Source of the DNA: VXRJ01 sp964636705
Lineage (GTDB): Bacteria; Acidobacteriota; Vicinamibacteria; Vicinamibacterales; UBA8438
DNA: 64,000 nt
Direction: 5' to 3'
Assembly (NCBI GenBank): GCA_964636705.1
Contig: CAZWUJ010000006.1
Coordinates: 1-64,000, forward strand
Shown here one piece after another: positions 20,558 through 28,763 of the stretch. The position numbers and the translations under genes were made by a program. The notes beneath the pieces are model-generated. The model made no database searches. It was not told the DNA's origin and was given only the letters and a program-made list of their open reading frames with translations. How positions within the stretch are numbered: the first letter of the stretch is position 1; each line of letters starts with the position of its first letter.

Positions 20558-21649
20558 CTACCAGTTTGCAAGGGCGCGCGGCGTGACGTCGAGCGCCGCC
20601 GCAACATCCCGGACGCTCACGGACCGGCTCGGCCCCACATTCCCCGGCGGCGCCTGCCGCCAGGCGTCGTCTATCACGCGAAGCGTCAACTCCACCCGGA
20701 TGCGCCGGATCCGGAAGAGATCGACGTCCACCGCCGCACCTCCTCCACACCATGGCCCGTCGGTCAGTTGCCCGAGGTCAATGGGCGCCGTCCACGATGC
20801 CGGCGGCGCGCCACCCATCACCGCGGCGGCAAGACAGGGCGCCATGAGCGCGACGGGAGGGAGCGGCGGCATGCCGGGCAGGGGGGGCAGCGGTCCCGCG
20901 GGAACAGTAATCGCCGGTGGCGGCGCCGCCTGATCGACACCATAGAACCGGACGCCGAAACGAACCACGCCCTCGATCGCCGGCCGATCCGTGCCGGCGC
21001 CATTGTGGAGCCTGAGTTGCCCTTGAACCGCGTCGTGGTAGTAGCCGCGAATGCGTACCGGGACGATCCGCGCGCCCGGGGCGAACGTCGCGCCGGACGA
21101 ACCCTGCCCGGCATGGATCAATTCCACGTTGGCCCCGGACCGAGCCGTGATGCGAAACAGGCCGGACCGCCCGGCGTCGTCGTAGACCATTGCCAACCCG
21201 CCGCCACTCTGCGTCAGACCGCACGGTATGGCGCGGCAGGCCACGTCCGGCGTTACGGTGACACCTCCGCCGGCGCCGGGCAGCGGCGTGGCCAGACGCG
21301 CGCCCGAGTCGGCCGATCGTGCGTAGACAACGGAAAGACGATCCGTCCCGGTCACGCCCGGCGCCCCCTGTCCCCGGAGCGCCGGCGTCACCGCCGGCAG
21401 CAGATGGGCCACCGTTCCCATCATCCCCGGGTGCGGACCGCTACCGGCGGCCAACAGGTCGCGGTGCAGCTCATTCAGCGCCGCGCGCTGCCGCTGCTGC
21501 ACGTCAGCCGCCTGCGACTGCACCGCGAGAACACCGCCGGAAGGATCGAGCAGGCCCGCAACCACCCCGAGCAGACCCAGAACGATGGCGGTGGAGATGA
21601 GCAGTTCGATCAGCATCGCGCCTTCACTCGCGGACTCGCACCGTGGCAA
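20558..21649 (-). CDS. Type IV minor pilin, PilW-like
   Basis: The product is 363 residues. A short leader ending SEG is followed by AMLIELLISTAIVLGLLGVVAG, so PilD would cleave G10-A11 and leave Glu at position 5. The helix is followed by a large Gly/Pro-rich C-terminal domain with several cysteines (for example ACRAIPCG). The TTG start at 21649 is chosen because the ATG at 21616 would remove the leader needed for PilD processing. It overlaps the pilV-like gene by 26 bp. Confidence 0.75.
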   Translation of the reverse strand: MPRCESASEGAMLIELLISTAIVLGLLGVVAGLLDPSGGVLAVQSQAADVQQRQRAALNELHRDLLAAGSGPHPGMMGTVAHLLPAVTPALRGQGAPGVTGTDRLSVVYARSADSGARLATPLPGAGGGVTVTPDVACRAIPCGLTQSGGGLAMVYDDAGRSGLFRITARSGANVELIHAGQGSSGATFAPGARIVPVRIRGYYHDAVQGQLRLHNGAGTDRPAIEGVVRFGVRFYGVDQAAPPPAITVPAGPLPPLPGMPPLPPVALMAPCLAAAVMGGAPPASWTAPIDLGQLTDGPWCGGGAAVDVDLFRIRRIRVELTLRVIDDAWRQAPPGNVGPSRSVSVRDVAAALDVTPRALANW

Positions 21650-22214
21650 GCCAGGTAACGCCGGGATCCCCGGGCCGCACCGTCGTTCCGCCGGCTCCGC
21701 CCCGCAGACTGGCCGCGGTCACCGCCACCTGCAGGAGCAATGCGTCAGGGCCGGCGGACGGGACCGGCGAGACCGACCAGTGCCGAACGAACGCCGTCCC
21801 GGCCGGCGGACCCGGGCCGGAACCGATCCAGGCGCCGTCACGATCGACGTAGTCGATGTAGCCGGCAACCGCCCCGCCGATCGGCCCGGAGGGCAGCAAC
21901 CCCCGGCCAGTCGGCGCCGGCGGATCCAGCGAGAGGTCCGCGGTGACGTCCGAAACCGGTTGCAACAAGGCGTCGTAGGTCCACGCAAGCGAGGCGAGTT
22001 GCTCCAGCTTCTGTGTGGCCAGGAAGAACGCCGTTCCCTGGGCGGCTCCGGCCCGAACCGACGCGGCGCTCATCGCCGCCACCTGGGCCACGCCGGCCGC
22101 CAGCGCTATAACCACCGCCGACGCGACCAGCGCCTCGACCAGCACATGACCCGCTTCACCGCGCACCCTGTGGTTGAGGTTTGCAAGCCGCGTGCCATGG
22201 CCGCCCGCGTTCAC
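21624..22214 (-). CDS. Type IV minor pilin, PilV-like
   Basis: The product is 196 residues. The prepilin site is GEAG-HVLVEALVASAVVIALAAG, with Gly at -1, His at +1 in place of the usual Phe/Met, and Glu at +5. The leader is about 22 residues, long for a pilin. The size and the position between pilD and pilW fit PilV. It overlaps the next gene by 26 bp, suggesting coupled translation. Confidence 0.72.
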   Translation of the reverse strand: MNAGGHGTRLANLNHRVRGEAGHVLVEALVASAVVIALAAGVAQVAAMSAASVRAGAAQGTAFFLATQKLEQLASLAWTYDALLQPVSDVTADLSLDPPAPTGRGLLPSGPIGGAVAGYIDYVDRDGAWIGSGPGPPAGTAFVRHWSVSPVPSAGPDALLLQVAVTAASLRGGAGGTTVRPGDPGVTWLATVRVRE

Positions 22215-22254
22215 CGGCCGACTCAGGCGGGTTCACGGTGGGCTCACGGCGGGC

Positions 22255-23025
22255 TTAGTAGAAGCCGAGATACCACGCGACGATCTGATCGCCGGCCACC
22301 ATTGCGATGACCGTCGCGACAGCAAGAAACGACCCGAACGGCAAGGCGGTCCGCGGGCCGGCGCGACCGGCCAGTATCAGAGCCAGGCCGACCGCCGCTC
22401 CGAGCACGAACGCCAGCACCGCACTGACCAGCATCAACCGCCAGCCCAGAAAGGCGCCGACGAGCCCAAGCATCTTGGCGTCACCGTAGCCCAGCCCTTC
22501 ATGACCCCGAATCCGCCAGTACACCTCACGGATCACGACGAGCAGCACCGCTCCCCCCAGGGCGCCGAGGAGCGCGTCCACCCAGCCGGGCGGCAGCCAG
22601 ATCGCGGCAACGATGCCGGCAACGGTCCCGCGGATCGTGATCACGTCCTGTAGCAGGCGGTGGCGCAGGTCGGTGGCGAACAGCACGATCAACATGCAGG
22701 TAAAGACGAGGCGTGACGCCAGCAACGGCCCGGAGCCGACGAGAAAGTACTGCAGCAGGAAGAGAACCGGCGTCGCGATCTCCACCGCCGGATACATCGC
22801 GCCGATCGGCGCACCACAGTCGCGGCAGCGCCCGCGCAACCGGAGATACCCGACGATCGGAACGTTGTCGCGCCACCGGATCCGGCGCCCGCAGGCGTAA
22901 CACCGCGATCGCGGCGCGATTACCGACTCGCGGCGCGGCAGCCGTTGGATGCAGACCGTCAGAAAGCTGCCTGCGGCGAGGCCGCCCAGGATCAGCAGCA
23001 GGGCCGCGAGCGGCGCCGGTGGCAC
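22255..23025 (-). CDS. pilD: Type IV prepilin peptidase / N-methyltransferase
   Basis: PilD cleaves prepilin leaders and methylates the new N terminus. The product is 256 residues. The methyltransferase zinc site has four cysteines (C42, C45, C67, C70), and the A24 peptidase part has catalytic aspartates in FATDLRHRLL and GYGDAKM. About seven hydrophobic helices are visible. The GTG start at 23025 follows the previous stop within a few bases and gives the family N terminus (GGLAAGSFLTVCIQRLP). It sits inside the pilin operon it serves. Confidence 0.92.
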   Translation of the reverse strand: MPPAPLAALLLILGGLAAGSFLTVCIQRLPRRESVIAPRSRCYACGRRIRWRDNVPIVGYLRLRGRCRDCGAPIGAMYPAVEIATPVLFLLQYFLVGSGPLLASRLVFTCMLIVLFATDLRHRLLQDVITIRGTVAGIVAAIWLPPGWVDALLGALGGAVLLVVIREVYWRIRGHEGLGYGDAKMLGLVGAFLGWRLMLVSAVLAFVLGAAVGLALILAGRAGPRTALPFGSFLAVATVIAMVAGDQIVAWYLGFY

Positions 23026-23026
23026 G

Positions 23027-24307
23027 CTACTGGGCGGCGGCCGCGCGCTCCAGCTCGTACGCGATCGCCGCGTCGAAGAAGCGAGGCGCGAGCATTCCGT
23101 CGACGACGACGCCGTTGATGACGTAAGTGGGCGTCGCTTCGACCGGGAGCCCCACACCCACTGCAATGTCTGCCTGAACCGCGCGGACCGTCTCCTCGTA
23201 CGCGGCGTCGTAGGCGGCCTGATCGATCCCCGCAATGCCCGCAATCGCCTCGGTCACCGCCGCCCGCGACAGACCCGGCTGATTGTTGTAGAGCCAATCC
23301 TCCATCTCGGTACCGAGATCGTCTCCCGCGGCCGCCGCCACGCGAACCGCGACCGCCGCCGCGCACGCGCCGAAGTGCTGCCCCCGGGGCGCACTGTCGT
23401 TGCACGACGGATCGAGCGGAAAGTCGAGATTCACTTCCACCACCTGTCCCGGATGGGACGAGGCGTACTTGGCGAAGACCGGTCCGTAGAGGCGGTGCCC
23501 ATTGGCGCAGGCGGGACACTGGTAGTCGTTGAACTTCAGGACCAGGACGTCGGCGCCCGCCGCCGCCGCTGCCGCGTCGGGCGGGAGATCGATCTCTATC
23601 CGCGGCTCGGCCGACCAATAGCGCTCGAACTCGGTCTGCTGCTCTTCCTCCGAGAGGAGGAGCGGAGCCTCATCCGCCGCCGCGCCCCCGCCGGCCTCCA
23701 CGGGCAACTCGTCGAGGGCCGCCATCGCGTCCGCCCTGGACAGGCTGTTGAACCAGAGGGGCGCCCCGAGCGAGCCGGCGACGAAGGCAATCGCGACCAC
23801 GAGACCGACCGGGCTCCGCGCCAGCAACAGCAGGTCGCCCGGCGCCGCGCCGGCCAGTTTCAGCGCGGGAGTCGCCGGCGCGCTGCCAGCCAGCACGAAC
23901 ACGCCGATCACGCTGACGTACACCGCGACACAGAAGAGACAGATCATCCCGAGGACGAAGAACGAGGCGTAGGCAAGGTACATCGCCACCGCGAGACCGA
24001 CCGTGGACCAGGTGAGGAGGTAGCCAGCCACATTCTCTGCCGACTCCGCGGGTGCGCGCGCGCCGGCCCAGGCGAGCAACAACGTACCTGCGAACCAGAT
24101 CACTCCGCCGAGGGCGACCGGGACGCCGAAGATGCTTCCGTACCGGCTCTCGTATACCTGCGAGCAGCTCACCGTCGCGTTCACGTCGCAAACGCTCGTG
24201 TAGAACGGATCGAGCAGGATCTGGAGATGCACCCAGGTGGAAGCGAGCGACGCCCCCAATCCGGCAAACGCAAAAAGTAACAGCCAGGTTCGTGCGCGTC
24301 CGGTCAT
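23027..24307 (-). CDS. VKOR-DsbA fusion, disulfide-forming oxidoreductase
   Basis: The product is 426 residues. The N-terminal VKOR domain has about five transmembrane helices, loop cysteines C40 and C48 and the quinone-linked motif C123-L-F-C126. The C-terminal DsbA-like thioredoxin domain has CPAC (C264, C267) and a cis-Pro loop (EATPTYVING). Such fusions make protein disulfides in the periplasm and pass electrons to quinone. The ATG at 24307 has a strong GGAGG site. It lies between pilA and pilD, and PilA has two cysteines in its mature region, so pilins are likely clients (inference). Confidence 0.88.
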   Translation of the reverse strand: MTGRARTWLLLFAFAGLGASLASTWVHLQILLDPFYTSVCDVNATVSCSQVYESRYGSIFGVPVALGGVIWFAGTLLLAWAGARAPAESAENVAGYLLTWSTVGLAVAMYLAYASFFVLGMICLFCVAVYVSVIGVFVLAGSAPATPALKLAGAAPGDLLLLARSPVGLVVAIAFVAGSLGAPLWFNSLSRADAMAALDELPVEAGGGAAADEAPLLLSEEEQQTEFERYWSAEPRIEIDLPPDAAAAAAGADVLVLKFNDYQCPACANGHRLYGPVFAKYASSHPGQVVEVNLDFPLDPSCNDSAPRGQHFGACAAAVAVRVAAAAGDDLGTEMEDWLYNNQPGLSRAAVTEAIAGIAGIDQAAYDAAYEETVRAVQADIAVGVGLPVEATPTYVINGVVVDGMLAPRFFDAAIAYELERAAAAQ

Positions 24308-24431
24308 GTCAACCTCCGTTGCACACGCGCCGGCGACCACTCCAGTCACCTGCCTGCGGGTGTGCGCCGCCCGTCTGTCGCCCCTCGCCGCGCCCGGGAG
24401 TGCAACCTGGATTGCGCCGTCTCCGAGAGTT

Positions 24432-24977
24432 CTACTGAATCGGCGCTGCGCCGGTGGGCGCGCCATTCTGCGTCACCGGCATCTGTGCGGTGGCCTGGTA
24501 GATGGTCCCTCCCTGATTCGTCCCGAAGAAGCGCACGCCACCTCCGGGGTTCGGGTTGGCGCCGACGAAGTAGGTGGAGACGACCGCCCCCCCGTTGCAG
24601 GAGACCGGCGCGCCGGTCGCGGCCGCGCCGGCCGTCATCGAAATCGTGTAGCCACTCTTGATCGACGGATCCGCCGACAGGTCGGTGCCGATGAATCCAT
24701 CGCCACCGCCCACCGTCGGAGCGGTAGCCAGATTGGCGAGCGTCGGCGCGTAGAAGCCGTTGCCGCAACTGGCCGCATAGGTCGACTGCGCGCTGTTGAT
24801 GGCCCTGAGCGAACCAATGGCCGACGCCTCGTTCCCGGCCATCCGCGCACGAAGCAGTCCGGGCGCCGCGATGGCGGCGATGATGCCGATGATCGCCACC
24901 ACGATCAGCAGTTCGATCAGCGTGAAGCCGCGCTCTACGGCCCTGCCGCGTTCAGTTTCTCGCTCCGTCCCGGTCAT
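24432..24977 (-). CDS. pilA: Type IV major pilin, PilA-like
   Basis: The product is 181 residues from the ATG at 24977, with a GGAGG site. The leader ends in RG and cleavage before FTLIELLIVVAIIGIIAAIA leaves Phe1 and Glu5. The conserved APGLLRARMAGNEASAIGSLR follows. The globular part is Gly/Ala/Thr-rich with two cysteines (C71, C127) that could form a disulfide. It is preceded by a sigma-54 promoter and followed after 124 bp by the VKOR-DsbA gene. It is probably the pilus fibre subunit. Confidence 0.88.
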   Translation of the reverse strand: MTGTERETERGRAVERGFTLIELLIVVAIIGIIAAIAAPGLLRARMAGNEASAIGSLRAINSAQSTYAASCGNGFYAPTLANLATAPTVGGGDGFIGTDLSADPSIKSGYTISMTAGAAATGAPVSCNGGAVVSTYFVGANPNPGGGVRFFGTNQGGTIYQATAQMPVTQNGAPTGAAPIQ

Positions 24978-25247
24978 TGCTGCCTCCACTCGACGGCATT
25001 CCGAAGGGTTTCCGCGCCGCCGCGCCATCCTCCGGTCACGAAAGCAATCGGAATGCCAACTATACCCCGATGAGCCACGGCGCAGACCGCTGGCTTCCGT
25101 CTCTATTTGGCGGCTGCGTAGCCGGGCGTCATCAACTGGACCGGCGGCGTGCTGCACGACACGACGGTCGTGACAGTCACGCAGTACGGCAAGATGGTGC
25201 TCTCAGCAGGTTGTACACTCGCGCCCCCGCCCCGGACCGGCCGCCCG
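24978..25247. other. 270-bp intergenic region upstream of pilA
   Basis: This gap holds the pilA leader and sigma-54 promoter. Beyond it are a CACGAC/GTCGTG hairpin (25155-25172, 6-nt loop), possibly 3' to the EF-G-like gene, and a 29-codon open frame on the minus strand from a TTG (25192) to a TAG (25103). The frame has GC-rich third positions, but no ribosome-binding site was identified. I recognise no known RNA here. Confidence 0.4.
25043..25058 (-). promoter_or_regulatory. Sigma-54 promoter of pilA
   Basis: The minus strand reads TGGCATTCCGATTGCT, matching the -24/-12 consensus TGGCACGNNNNTTGCW with exact GG-to-GC spacing. The start point would be near 25033, leaving a leader of about 55 nt with GGAGG before the ATG. 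Sigma-54 control of pilA by PilS/PilR is well known in Pseudomonas and Myxococcus. Confidence 0.72.
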
Positions 25248-27347
25248 TTACTCCTCGGCCCTCGAGTCGTCGCCCTCCGCCTTTGCGTCGGCGACTATCT
25301 TGGCGTGCAGGTGCGTCGGGACTTCCTCGTAGTGCGAGAACTCCATGTGGTAGCTGCCGCGGCCGCCGGTGGCGGACGTGAGCTGCTGCTCGTACGTGAG
25401 CATCTCCGCCATCGGCACCTGCGCCTTGATCAGGGTTGAGGCGCCCCGCGTTTCCATACCGCCAATCCGTCCGCGGCGGCCGTTCAGGTCGCCCATCAGG
25501 TCGCCCGCGAAGTCGTTTGGCGCGTACACCTCGACGTTCATCACGGGCTCTAGCAGCGTCGGGCGGGCGCGCTCCATGGCATCCCGGAAGGCAAGGCGGC
25601 CCGCCATCTTGAACGACATCTCGTTCGAGTCGACCGAATGGAACTGCCCGTCGGTCAGCGTCACCTTGAAGTCCACCATCGGATAGCCGGCGAGATAGCC
25701 CTTCCCGCGCGCCTCCTGGATACCCTTCTCGACCGCCGGACGGAACTGTTGAGGAATCGATCCGCCGAAGATTTCGTCGACGAACGTGAAGTCCTCGCCG
25801 CGCGGCAGCGGCTCCACCTTGATCTTGCAGTCGCCGAACTGGCCGTGGCCGCCCGACTGCTTCTTGTGACGGCCGTGCGCGTCGGTCGCCGCGGTGATCG
25901 TCTCGCGATACGGGATGCGCGGCAGCTTGACATTGACCTCGACGCCGAAACGGCTCTTCAACTTGGCGACGGTCACTTCGATATGCAACTGCCCCTGGCC
26001 GGCCAGCAGCAACTGCCGCGTCTGGGGATCGCGCGTGAACTGGATGGTCGGATCCTCCTCGTGCAGCCGCTGCAGGGCGCCGCTGATCCTCTCCTCGTCG
26101 CCCCGGCTCTTCGGCTCGATGGCGTAGGACAGGACGGGCGCGGCGAAGTCGATTGGCGGGAACCGGAGAGCGGTTCCCTTGGCGGCGAGCGTGTCGCCGG
26201 TCTGTGTCACCTTCAGCTTCGCCACCGCGCCCAGGTCGCCGGCTCGCAGCTCGGCCACGCCGGTTTGGGCAGCGCCCTGCCGTACGCCAACCGCACCGAG
26301 ACGCTCGGCCGTGTCCTGCGTCACGTTGTGCAGGGAGGAATCCGCCTTCAGCGTCCCAGCCGCGACGCGGAACAGCGTGATCCGTCCCGCGTGGCGGTCG
26401 GCGACCGTCTTCCATACGAAGAGTGCCGGAGAGGCGCTGTCACTCGAGTCGTAGGTGGCCGGGTCGCCTCCGTCTTCCGCCGGCGCCGCAGGTATCGGGC
26501 GCTCGTCGGCTGGCGGCACGTAGGCCCGCATCGCGTCGAGCAGCAGCGGAATGCCGATGTTCGCCTGCGCGGAGGTGCAGACCAGCGGGAAGATCCGGCG
26601 CGTGCGCGCCGCGTCGCGCAGCCCGCCTTCGAGATCGGCCTGATCGAGGGTTCCCTCCTCGAAGAACTTCTCCATCAACTCTTCGTCCGCCTCGGCCACC
26701 ATCTCGATGAGCGCTTCGCGCGCGCCTTCCGCCGCATCAGCCAGTTCGCCGGGCACGTCTTCGTCCGACGCCGCGCCGTTGCCGCCCGGTGCGAAGGTGC
26801 GGGCGCGGGCACGGATCAGATCGACCACGCCGCTGAAACTCCTCTCCGATCCGATCGGCAACTGCACCGGCACGACTTCCCGGCCGAAAGCCCCCTGCAG
26901 CGATTCGAGAGCCCTTTCCTGGCTGGCGCGCTCGCGGTCGAGCAGGTTGAGGACCACTAGACAGGGGAGGTCGAACTCCTGCGCAATGCTCCACACCTTC
27001 TCCGTCTGTACCTCGACACCGGCTACGGCGTCGACGACGACAACGGCGGCGTCCGCCACCCGCAGCGCGGCGCGCGTGTCGCTCAGGAAGTTGCCAATGC
27101 CGGGGGTGTCAATCAGGTTGATCTTCGTACCGCGCCACTCGACGTAGGCCGTGGCGGACGACAGCGTGTGTTTGCGCGCCACTTCTTCTTCGTCGAAGTC
27201 CGTAACCGTGTTGCCCTCGTCGACGGATCCCAGGCGGTTGACAGCCTTCGCGTCGAACAGCATCGCCGAGATCAACTGGGTCTTGCCGGAGCCGCTGTGG
27301 CCCACCACGGCGACATTGCGGATGTCCGATCCGCCGTAGACTTTCAT
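25248..27347 (-). CDS. EF-G-like GTPase with degenerate G motifs
   Basis: The product is 699 residues with the full EF-G domain layout (G, II, III, IV, V). G1 is GHSGSGKT (16-23) and G3 is DTPGIGNF (80-87), in place of EF-G's DTPGHVDF. The G4 position reads NLLD (134-137) rather than NKMD, so guanine recognition may be weakened. Domain IV keeps HGRHKKQSGGHGQFGDCKI, and domain V is intact. It belongs to the EF-G-like (EF-G2) branch; the canonical fusA is at 52364. The role of this branch is poorly defined. A strong AGGAGG site precedes the ATG. Confidence 0.88.
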   Translation of the reverse strand: MKVYGGSDIRNVAVVGHSGSGKTQLISAMLFDAKAVNRLGSVDEGNTVTDFDEEEVARKHTLSSATAYVEWRGTKINLIDTPGIGNFLSDTRAALRVADAAVVVVDAVAGVEVQTEKVWSIAQEFDLPCLVVLNLLDRERASQERALESLQGAFGREVVPVQLPIGSERSFSGVVDLIRARARTFAPGGNGAASDEDVPGELADAAEGAREALIEMVAEADEELMEKFFEEGTLDQADLEGGLRDAARTRRIFPLVCTSAQANIGIPLLLDAMRAYVPPADERPIPAAPAEDGGDPATYDSSDSASPALFVWKTVADRHAGRITLFRVAAGTLKADSSLHNVTQDTAERLGAVGVRQGAAQTGVAELRAGDLGAVAKLKVTQTGDTLAAKGTALRFPPIDFAAPVLSYAIEPKSRGDEERISGALQRLHEEDPTIQFTRDPQTRQLLLAGQGQLHIEVTVAKLKSRFGVEVNVKLPRIPYRETITAATDAHGRHKKQSGGHGQFGDCKIKVEPLPRGEDFTFVDEIFGGSIPQQFRPAVEKGIQEARGKGYLAGYPMVDFKVTLTDGQFHSVDSNEMSFKMAGRLAFRDAMERARPTLLEPVMNVEVYAPNDFAGDLMGDLNGRRGRIGGMETRGASTLIKAQVPMAEMLTYEQQLTSATGGRGSYHMEFSHYEEVPTHLHAKIVADAKAEGDDSRAEE

Positions 27348-27446
27348 CGTTGCCCTTCCTCCTGCCTGCGGCGCCCGCGGAACCGGGCGAAACGGGCATA
27401 GTATCCGATCTTGCCGTGGCGGGCGCCCCGCGCGGCTGCCCGGCGG

Positions 27447-28733
27447 CTATTCGTAGCGGAGCGCCTCGATCGGGTCGAGGCCGGAGGCCCGAATCGCGGG
27501 CACGATGCCGAAGACAATTCCGACGCTTGCCGAGAAGCTGATTCCCAGTGCGAACGACCACCAGGGCAGGGCGACCGGAAACCCGGTTGCGTAGTTCACC
27601 CCGACGCCGATGGCGCTACCGAACAGGATGCCCAGCACCCCGCCGATTGCCGTCAGGAATACCGCCTCGAGGAGGAACTGCCAGAGGATTTCCCGCCGGC
27701 GGGCGCCGATTGCCTTCCGAGTGCCGATCTCGCGCGTCCGTTCCTTGACCGATATGGTCATGATCGCCATCACGCCGATCCCGCCCACCATCAGGGCGAT
27801 CGACGAGATGGAGACGAGCGCGAGAAAGACCGCGCTGCTCACCTGCTCCCAGAGTCGGAGGGCGGCATCCTGCGTGATGAGATCGAAGTCGTTCGGCTCG
27901 TCCAGCCGCAGGCCGTGCCGGATGCGCATCACTTCGGTCACGTCGCGCATGGCCGTATCGCGCGCCACCCCGTCGCGCGGTATCACCGCGATCAGCAGGT
28001 TCTGCAGCCGCCCGCGCCGTGAGCGCTCGAGGCGCAGGCCGTACTGCTGCTGGTAGGCGCTGTACGGAATGACGGCCAGGTCGTCCTGGCCCGCGTCCAT
28101 TCCGCCGAAGCTGGCGCGCGGGCCGATGATGCCGATCACGGTGTACGGCTGGTCCTCGATCCGAACCGTCTTGCCGAGCGGGTCGACGTTCGGAAAGAGC
28201 GCTTCGTACGGCCCCTGGCCCAGGACGACGACACGGCGCCGGTGGCTCACTTCCCCCTCCGTGAAGAAGCGTCCGGCGTCCATCGTCAGGCTGAAGACGT
28301 CCGGATAGTCGTGCGTGGAGCCGATGATCGCCAGCGGAAGCGTCTGCTCCCCATCGTACGAGACGCGCGAGCGGACCGACCCCGGGCCTCCTTCACCTAT
28401 CGAGATCGTGGCGCGGGCAACCGTCTCGGGAGCCTGGCGCTCGATGGCGCGCGCATCGGCCGGCGTCAGCGTCGGCCGTTCCAGCAGTTCCTGGAACTCC
28501 GCCCCGGACATCAGGCTCAGGCCGGAAAACTGCGCCACGAAAATCGTGTCGGGTCCCAGCTCGCGGATGCTGTCGCGCAGTGTCTCGTCGAAGCCGAGGA
28601 TGAGCGACGTCATGCCCACCATCGACGTGATGCCGATGACGATCCCGAGAATCGTGAGTCCGGAGCGCATCTTCTGCGTCCGGATCGTTCCCGCCGCCAT
28701 CATGACGATCTCGTTCAGCAGCGAGGTGCGCAT
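27447..28733 (-). CDS. ABC transporter permease, MacB/FtsX type (second copy)
   Basis: The product is 428 residues. It has an N-terminal helix (about 22-45), a large MacB-type periplasmic domain, and three C-terminal FtsX helices from about 300 onward. It ends AIRASGLDPIEALRYE, a typical FtsX C terminus. No ATP-binding domain is present. It follows a paralogous permease after 30 bp and an HlyD-type adaptor, so the three probably form one exporter of unknown substrate. Confidence 0.88.
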   Translation of the reverse strand: MRTSLLNEIVMMAAGTIRTQKMRSGLTILGIVIGITSMVGMTSLILGFDETLRDSIRELGPDTIFVAQFSGLSLMSGAEFQELLERPTLTPADARAIERQAPETVARATISIGEGGPGSVRSRVSYDGEQTLPLAIIGSTHDYPDVFSLTMDAGRFFTEGEVSHRRRVVVLGQGPYEALFPNVDPLGKTVRIEDQPYTVIGIIGPRASFGGMDAGQDDLAVIPYSAYQQQYGLRLERSRRGRLQNLLIAVIPRDGVARDTAMRDVTEVMRIRHGLRLDEPNDFDLITQDAALRLWEQVSSAVFLALVSISSIALMVGGIGVMAIMTISVKERTREIGTRKAIGARRREILWQFLLEAVFLTAIGGVLGILFGSAIGVGVNYATGFPVALPWWSFALGISFSASVGIVFGIVPAIRASGLDPIEALRYE

Positions 28734-28763
28734 CGTCTGTCCCTGGTGGCTGGCGCCGCGCCG

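Noticed and set aside
24318..24406. GTTGCAC and GTGCAAC inverted 7-mers in the pilA-VKOR gap
   Set aside because: They are 75 bp apart with no supporting stem between them, too weak to call a structure or insertion ends.
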